In this document: positions 14,103 to 17,977 of the stretch, one piece after another
How the letters are laid out: each line of letters starts with the position of its first letter
Position numbering within the stretch: the first letter of the stretch is position 1
NCBI GenBank assembly: GCA_016126025.1
Contig: JAEFDA010000108.1
Coordinates: 1 to 17,977 of the forward strand
Origin: Nitrososphaerota archaeon
GTDB lineage: Archaea > Thermoproteota > Nitrososphaeria > Nitrososphaerales > Nitrosopumilaceae
Direction: 5' to 3'
Length of the DNA stretch: 17,977 bases
Translations under genes and position numbers: made by a program
Notes under the pieces: generated by a model
What the model saw: the letters and a program-made list of their open reading frames with translations, nothing else
Databases searched by the model: none
What the model was told of the DNA's origin: nothing

Positions 14103-15449
14103 ATGACATACCAGGAGACCGTCTGGGACGAGGAGCCCCGGCTGCGCTCGTACACCCTGGCCAACTTCCGCGACATCCCCCAGATCGCGGCCATGCCAGA
14201 GGAGCGGCAGTTCGAGATGGAGGTGGTGGGGAATGTCCTCCCCTTCAAGGCCAACAACTACGTCATAGAGCGGCTCATAGACTGGAGTGTGCCCGACGAC
14301 TCAATGTTCGTGCTCACGTTCCCCCAGAGGGGGATGCTCCTGCCCCACCACTACAAGCAGATGGCCTCGGTACTGGAGCGGGGCGGAGACCGCCAGGAGG
14401 TGTCGGAGACGGCCAACCAGATCCGCCTGCAGCTGAACCCCCATCCCGCCGGCCAGATGGAGCTGAACGTGCCGCAGCTGGGCGACGGGACCCGGCTGTA
14501 CGGGATGCAGCACAAGTACAAGGAGACGTGCCTCTTCTTCCCCAGCCAGAGCCAGACCTGCCACGCGTACTGCAGCTTCTGCTTCCGGTGGCCCCAGTTC
14601 GTGGGCATGGACGAGATGAAGTTCGCCATGAGGGAGGGCGAGCAGCTGGTCCAGTACGTCCGGGAGCACCCCGAGATATCCGACGTGCTATTCACCGGCG
14701 GGGACCCCATGATAATGAAGGCCAGGATGTTCGCCGCATACGCCGACGCCTTGCTGGACGCGGACCTGCCCAACCTCCGGACCATCCGCATAGGGACCAA
14801 GGCCCTCTCGTACTGGCCCTACAAGTTCCTGACCGACCAGGACTCCGAGGAGATGCTGGACGTGTTCCGGCGGATCACGCGCAAGGGCGTGCACCTGGCG
14901 ATAATGGCCCACTTCAACCACCTGACGGAGCTCTCCACGGGCGCCGTGAGGGAGGCCATACGGGTGGTCCGCGGTACCGGCGCCCAGATCAGGACGCAGT
15001 CGCCGCTGCTCCGGCACATCAACGACGACTCGGAGATGTGGGCCCGGATGTGGCACAAGCAGGTGCAGATGGGATGTATCCCCTACTACATGTTCGCGGT
15101 ACGGGACACCGGGGCGCAGCACTACTTCGGGGTGCCGCTGGTGAGGGCCCACCACATATTCCGGGAGGCCTACAAGAGGGTGAGCGGCCTGGGCAGGACG
15201 GTCCGGGGCCCCAGCATGTCGGCCACCCCCGGCAAGGTGCAGATAGACGGCACGCCCACCATAAACGGCAAGAAGGTGATGCAGCTGCGGTTCCTGCAGG
15301 GCAGGAACCCCGACTGGGTGCAGAGGCCGTTCTTTGCCGAGTATGACGAGGACGCCATATGGCTGGACGACCTCAAGCCCGCCTTCGGGGAATCATTCTT
15401 CTTCGAGCAGGAGATGCAGGAGAGGTACGGCGCCGCCCTGGGAAAGTAG
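14103..15449 (+). CDS. KamA-family radical SAM protein (lysine 2,3-aminomutase-like)
   Basis: This 448-residue protein belongs to the radical SAM/PLP aminomutase group. The Fe-S cluster motif is CHAYCSFC (C153, C157, C160), followed by FRWPQF, and FTGGDPMIM (197-205) is the SAM-binding GGDP-type segment. YYMFAVRD (328-335) corresponds to the substrate-Asp region of lysine 2,3-aminomutase. The canonical D-x-P-G-G-G-G-K segment holding the PLP lysine is replaced by SATPGKVQ (373-380, K378). The partner Asp of the lysine site therefore seems absent, and the substrate may not be lysine. The frame extends far upstream to 13680, but that part overlaps the divergent gene. The ATG at 14103 (MTYQETVWDE) with the TATA upstream is preferred. 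Confidence 0.88.
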   Translation: MTYQETVWDEEPRLRSYTLANFRDIPQIAAMPEERQFEMEVVGNVLPFKANNYVIERLIDWSVPDDSMFVLTFPQRGMLLPHHYKQMASVLERGGDRQEVSETANQIRLQLNPHPAGQMELNVPQLGDGTRLYGMQHKYKETCLFFPSQSQTCHAYCSFCFRWPQFVGMDEMKFAMREGEQLVQYVREHPEISDVLFTGGDPMIMKARMFAAYADALLDADLPNLRTIRIGTKALSYWPYKFLTDQDSEEMLDVFRRITRKGVHLAIMAHFNHLTELSTGAVREAIRVVRGTGAQIRTQSPLLRHINDDSEMWARMWHKQVQMGCIPYYMFAVRDTGAQHYFGVPLVRAHHIFREAYKRVSGLGRTVRGPSMSATPGKVQIDGTPTINGKKVMQLRFLQGRNPDWVQRPFFAEYDEDAIWLDDLKPAFGESFFFEQEMQERYGAALGK

Positions 15450-15603
15450 GACGGACCGCCCCCTCCGGGGCCCGCCACACACGAGAGGGCCGGCCCGCCG
15501 ATGGTTGCCCCACCGTGCCGATGCCGGATCTGCCGCCGCTGGGACGTATGACCCGGCAGCCTGGTTCCTCTTTTCTAGACAGGGATGCGGCCTGGCGCAC
15601 TAC

Positions 15604-15610
15604 TTATACA
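15604..15610 (+). promoter_or_regulatory. TATA-like box of the 72-residue gene
   Basis: TTATACA is centred 25 nt before the ATG at 15632, exactly the leaderless spacing seen for neighbouring genes. Confidence 0.5.
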
Positions 15611-15631
15611 CGCTCACATGTGAGATGACGC

Positions 15632-15850
15632 ATGGACGAGGAGACCCGCAGGGCGCTGCGCTCCGCCGTTGACCAGATGGCGGCTCACGTAGACGGCATC
15701 AAGAGCGACATAATCACGGCGCATGACAGTGTGGCCGGCCAAATCAAACCCATACGGTCCGAGATGGCCACCAAGCACGAACTGGAGATGCTCCGGGCCG
15801 AACTGAAGCGGGAGCTGGAGGTCATACGGGCTGCCATCACGAAGACATGA
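15632..15850 (+). CDS. Small coiled-coil protein, function unknown
   Basis: This 72-residue, highly charged, helical protein (MDEETRRALRSAVDQMAAHV, then heptad-like stretches to RELEVIRAAITKT) has no cysteines and no hydrophobic membrane segment. It probably forms a coiled coil or oligomer. A well-placed TATA box 25 nt upstream and the GC-rich third positions support it as a real gene. It is not recognised, and it has no operon partner: the genes on both sides have their own promoters. Confidence 0.6.
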   Translation: MDEETRRALRSAVDQMAAHVDGIKSDIITAHDSVAGQIKPIRSEMATKHELEMLRAELKRELEVIRAAITKT

Positions 15851-16170
15851 ACGCGGGGGCGCGCTTGACACCCGACTTGTGGGCTTTCCAACAGATCCTG
15901 CCCCACGTTAACTTAGCAGTCCCGCTTTAGCGAGCCTTGTCCAAAATCTGGGGACTGGACAAGACCGGCCAAACCCAGTAGGGGTCTGGCCCGACAGGAA
16001 TATGCCTGCCGCCTCCAGATCCGGCTGGGATCTGCCCCGCGTGATATCCCTGGCGTCGCCCGGGGCGTTCCGGGCGGATTATAGCCGCCAGCATCCCGCA
16101 CGTGGGGGGCGGCACCGCCCCAGCGCCTTCCCGCGGGTATCATGCAGGCAAGGCCCTACACATCGCACAA
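15851..16170. other. Intergenic region with inverted repeats
   Basis: These 320 bp have no supported coding frame. They contain a perfect 8-bp inverted repeat CTTGTCCA/TGGACAAG (15936-15943/15956-15963, 12-nt loop) and a small GGCGG-ATTATAG-CCGCC inverted repeat at 16073-16089. An unrecognised small RNA is possible, but no known RNA family signature was found. Confidence 0.35.
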
Positions 16171-16179
16171 CTTTTACAA
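16171..16179 (+). promoter_or_regulatory. TATA-like box of the secreted coiled-coil gene
   Basis: CTTTTACAA is centred about 26 nt before the GTG at 16201 and supports that start over the upstream ATG at 16102. Confidence 0.5.
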
Positions 16180-16200
16180 CCCGTCCGCCCTTATGTGCGC

Positions 16201-16899
16201 GTGAATACCATTGCGGCCTTGGCGTGTGTGGCCGTGTCGGCCTTGTTCGCGCCCGCCTACGCGCACACCTTGGACTCGGTGGGCGAGTACAGGCTGGAGC
16301 TGCAGTGGGCGGTCGAGCCGCCCTACTCGGGGGAGGTCAACACCCTCAAGCTGTACGTGAGCCCGCTGGTTCCGGGCCTGGAGCTGGCCGAGCAGCCATT
16401 CCAGAATGGCGTGGAGGGACTAGAGGACACCATAAAGATACAGCTGGCCAACCGGGACTACATGATCACGCTGCTTCCCGAGGCCGACGACTGGATACCC
16501 GGACTGTACAATGCCCACGTGAAGGTGCTGAGGCCCGGCTTCTACCAGGCCAACATACTGGGGCAGATAGAGGAGACCGTCGTCAGCCTCTCGATGCATC
16601 CGCACGAGGTCCGCGACGCCGGCCACATCACCTTCCCCGGGGACTACGGGGAGATACGCGACATTCTGGTGGCCCAGGAGGCCCTCAGGGCAGAGCAGGA
16701 GGTTCTGGGGGCCGGCGTTGAGGCGGCCAGATCTGCCAGCGCGGACCTGGAGGCTGCGGTACGGGACCTGGAGGCGCGGGTGGACGCGCTGGCCGGAGAA
16801 CAGCCGGATCAGGGCATGGCATACCTGGCTATGGCGCTGGGGGCGGCCGGCATCGTACTGGGCGGTATGGGCGTGCATGCGGCGCGCCGGCGCCCCTGA
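16201..16899 (+). CDS. Secreted, C-terminally anchored coiled-coil protein, function unknown
   Basis: This 232-residue protein has a signal peptide (1-21, ending APAYA before HTLD), so the mature protein starts with His. A beta-rich domain follows (about 22-140, GEYRLELQWAVEPPYSGEVN). Next come a coiled-coil stretch of Ala/Glu/Leu heptads (about 155-200) and a C-terminal membrane helix (about 206-225) with a basic end (HAARRRP). The layout places the domain outside the cell on a stalk. The mature N-terminal pattern (H-x-x-x-x-G-E-Y...W...E-P-P...N) recalls a widespread unnamed periplasmic family, sometimes found near copper genes. No metal site is proven. The start is GTG at 16201, from the TATA spacing and signal peptide. 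Its stop abuts the RNase Z stop with no gap. Confidence 0.7.
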   Translation: MNTIAALACVAVSALFAPAYAHTLDSVGEYRLELQWAVEPPYSGEVNTLKLYVSPLVPGLELAEQPFQNGVEGLEDTIKIQLANRDYMITLLPEADDWIPGLYNAHVKVLRPGFYQANILGQIEETVVSLSMHPHEVRDAGHITFPGDYGEIRDILVAQEALRAEQEVLGAGVEAARSASADLEAAVRDLEARVDALAGEQPDQGMAYLAMALGAAGIVLGGMGVHAARRRP

Positions 16900-17808
16900 C
16901 TACACCTCTATGGACATCTGGTCGGCGGCCGCCGTCACGGTATGGTGTATGCGGCGCGCCTCGGCCAGCGGCGCGGCGTCATCGGCATACCGGGCCGAGA
17001 AGTGCGTCAGTATGAGATGCCCGACGCCGGCGTTGCGGGCCAGGGCCGCGGCGCCCGCCGCCGTGGAGTGGCCGGTGGCCCCGGCCCTTCCGGAGTGCTC
17101 CTCGGCGAAGGTGGAGTCAAAGATCAGGTGGTCGCACCCCGCAAAGAACCTCTCCAGCCCGGCGGTGGGGCGGGTGTCCCCCGAGTACCCCACGCTCACG
17201 CCCGGCCGGCCACTCCCCAGCACGTCGCCGGGGCGCACCGTCCCCGTTACCCCCTGTACCTCCCGGCCCCTCTGCAGCTCCTTCCACAGCGGGCCCTCCG
17301 GGACGCCCAGCGCCCGGGCCCTCTCGGGGTGGAACCGCCCCGGCCTGTCCGCCTCCCGGAACAGGTAGGAGAGCGCCGGTATGGTGTGGTCGGCCCGGCA
17401 CGCGCTCACCGCATAATCCTTGGTGTGGTGTATGGTGCCCTCCCATACGTCGCGGACGGCCAGCTCGAAGGGCGGGCTGAACCGCAGCATGCGCAGGTTC
17501 GCCGTAACAAACTCGGCCGTCCCCCCCGGCCCGTATATGGCCAGGGGCCTGCTCCTGCCCTGCATGGACATGGTCTGTATCAATCCGGGCAGCCCCAGGC
17601 AGTGGTCCCCGTGCAGGTGCGAGACGAATATGGCCGTCTCCCTGTTCCAGCCCAGGCCCGCCCTGGCGAAGGCGGCCTGCGCGCCCTCCCCCACGTCGAA
17701 CACCAGCAGGCCCCCCTCCCTCTCTATGCACACGCAGGGGAGGCCCCGGGATGTGGTGGGGACCGCCGCCGCCGTCCCCAGGAATCTGATCCTCGCCACA
17801 TGCGCCAT
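16900..17808 (-). CDS. rnz: Ribonuclease Z (tRNA 3'-end processing)
   Basis: This 302-residue metallo-beta-lactamase-fold endonuclease removes 3' trailers from tRNA precursors. Visible motifs are FLGTAAAVPT (9-18), the zinc motif HLHGDH (64-69), ADHTIPALSY (139-148), SGDTRPT (209-215), GHST (246-249) and LTHFSARY (267-274). All expected metal ligands are present and the length is normal. The first ATG is at 17808. A TATA-like element (17821-17829) lies only 17 nt upstream of it, but 26 nt upstream of an in-frame GTG at 17799. Starting there gives an N-terminus VARIRFLGT, closer to family norms, so the protein may be three residues shorter. Convergent with the upstream gene, sharing no bases. 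Confidence 0.93.
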   Translation of the reverse strand: MAHVARIRFLGTAAAVPTTSRGLPCVCIEREGGLLVFDVGEGAQAAFARAGLGWNRETAIFVSHLHGDHCLGLPGLIQTMSMQGRSRPLAIYGPGGTAEFVTANLRMLRFSPPFELAVRDVWEGTIHHTKDYAVSACRADHTIPALSYLFREADRPGRFHPERARALGVPEGPLWKELQRGREVQGVTGTVRPGDVLGSGRPGVSVGYSGDTRPTAGLERFFAGCDHLIFDSTFAEEHSGRAGATGHSTAAGAAALARNAGVGHLILTHFSARYADDAAPLAEARRIHHTVTAAADQMSIEV

Positions 17809-17977
17809 ACCAAACCGGGCGTTATATGCTTGGCCTCCGGACCGGGGTTGTCCACGCTAACGATTCCTCTGCACGATAGTATCTGGAAAAGTCGCAGAAG
17901 GCTTAAGAACAATCCGCATCCGGCCGCCCCCACACCGAAACGTTTGTTGATCCCCGGATCCCCGGCGGCCCAATGAA

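Noticed and set aside
14036..15346. Second rightward frame overlapping the KamA-family gene
   Set aside because: The translation is Arg/Pro/Gly-rich without motifs, while the other frame has the radical SAM motif.
17930..17977. Possible start of another rightward gene at ATG 17973
   Set aside because: Only five bases are inside the window; a weak T-rich element near 17942-17949 is not enough to support it.

Overview
The window looks like a G+C-rich archaeal chromosome, most consistent with a marine group I.1a thaumarchaeon (Nitrososphaerota) of the Cenarchaeum symbiosum type. This is inference. The support is an Orc1/Cdc6 gene beside the small subunit of archaeal polymerase D, an archaeal origin with ORB-type repeats, archaeal TATA boxes about 25-28 nt upstream of many start codons (leaderless-style promoters), and small families typical of the group (SpoIIM/DUF95 membrane protein, KamA-type radical SAM protein, RNase Z). 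No tRNA, rRNA or CRISPR array was recognised.

Layout. 1-518: a replication origin region with four ORB-like elements (two inside a 33-bp direct repeat, one inverted, one touching the cdc6 start), five GTTAAC sites and an A-rich stretch. It is flanked by the start of a leftward hypothetical gene and by rightward cdc6. 519-3293: cdc6 and, convergent to it, polymerase D small subunit (DP1). 3371-4459: carbonic-anhydrase-like protein and SpoIIM-family membrane protein, both rightward. 4490-6560: leftward J-domain/beta-repeat protein and PRPP synthetase. 6920-8623: secreted von Willebrand A protein. 8770-10473: leftward MscS-type channel with an unusual insert.

10504-13435 is a decayed accessory patch. 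It holds a broken surface-protein gene (46-residue propeller-type repeats, a Pro/Thr linker and an Ig-like domain), further protein-like debris with stops, a frameshifted transposase tail resembling IS66, and a lower-GC winged-helix/nuclease-like gene broken by a frameshift and a stop.

13560-17808 returns to intact genes: a small membrane protein (leftward), a KamA-family radical SAM protein, a 72-residue coiled-coil protein, a secreted membrane-anchored coiled-coil protein, and RNase Z (leftward, directly abutting its neighbour). Most genes appear to be single transcription units with their own TATA box.

Most interesting points: the origin architecture; the J-domain protein with HSD in place of HPD, fused to a bactofilin-like repeat region; the KamA homologue with an altered substrate/PLP segment; the MscS insert and Cys cluster; and the decayed surface-protein/nuclease/transposon patch.
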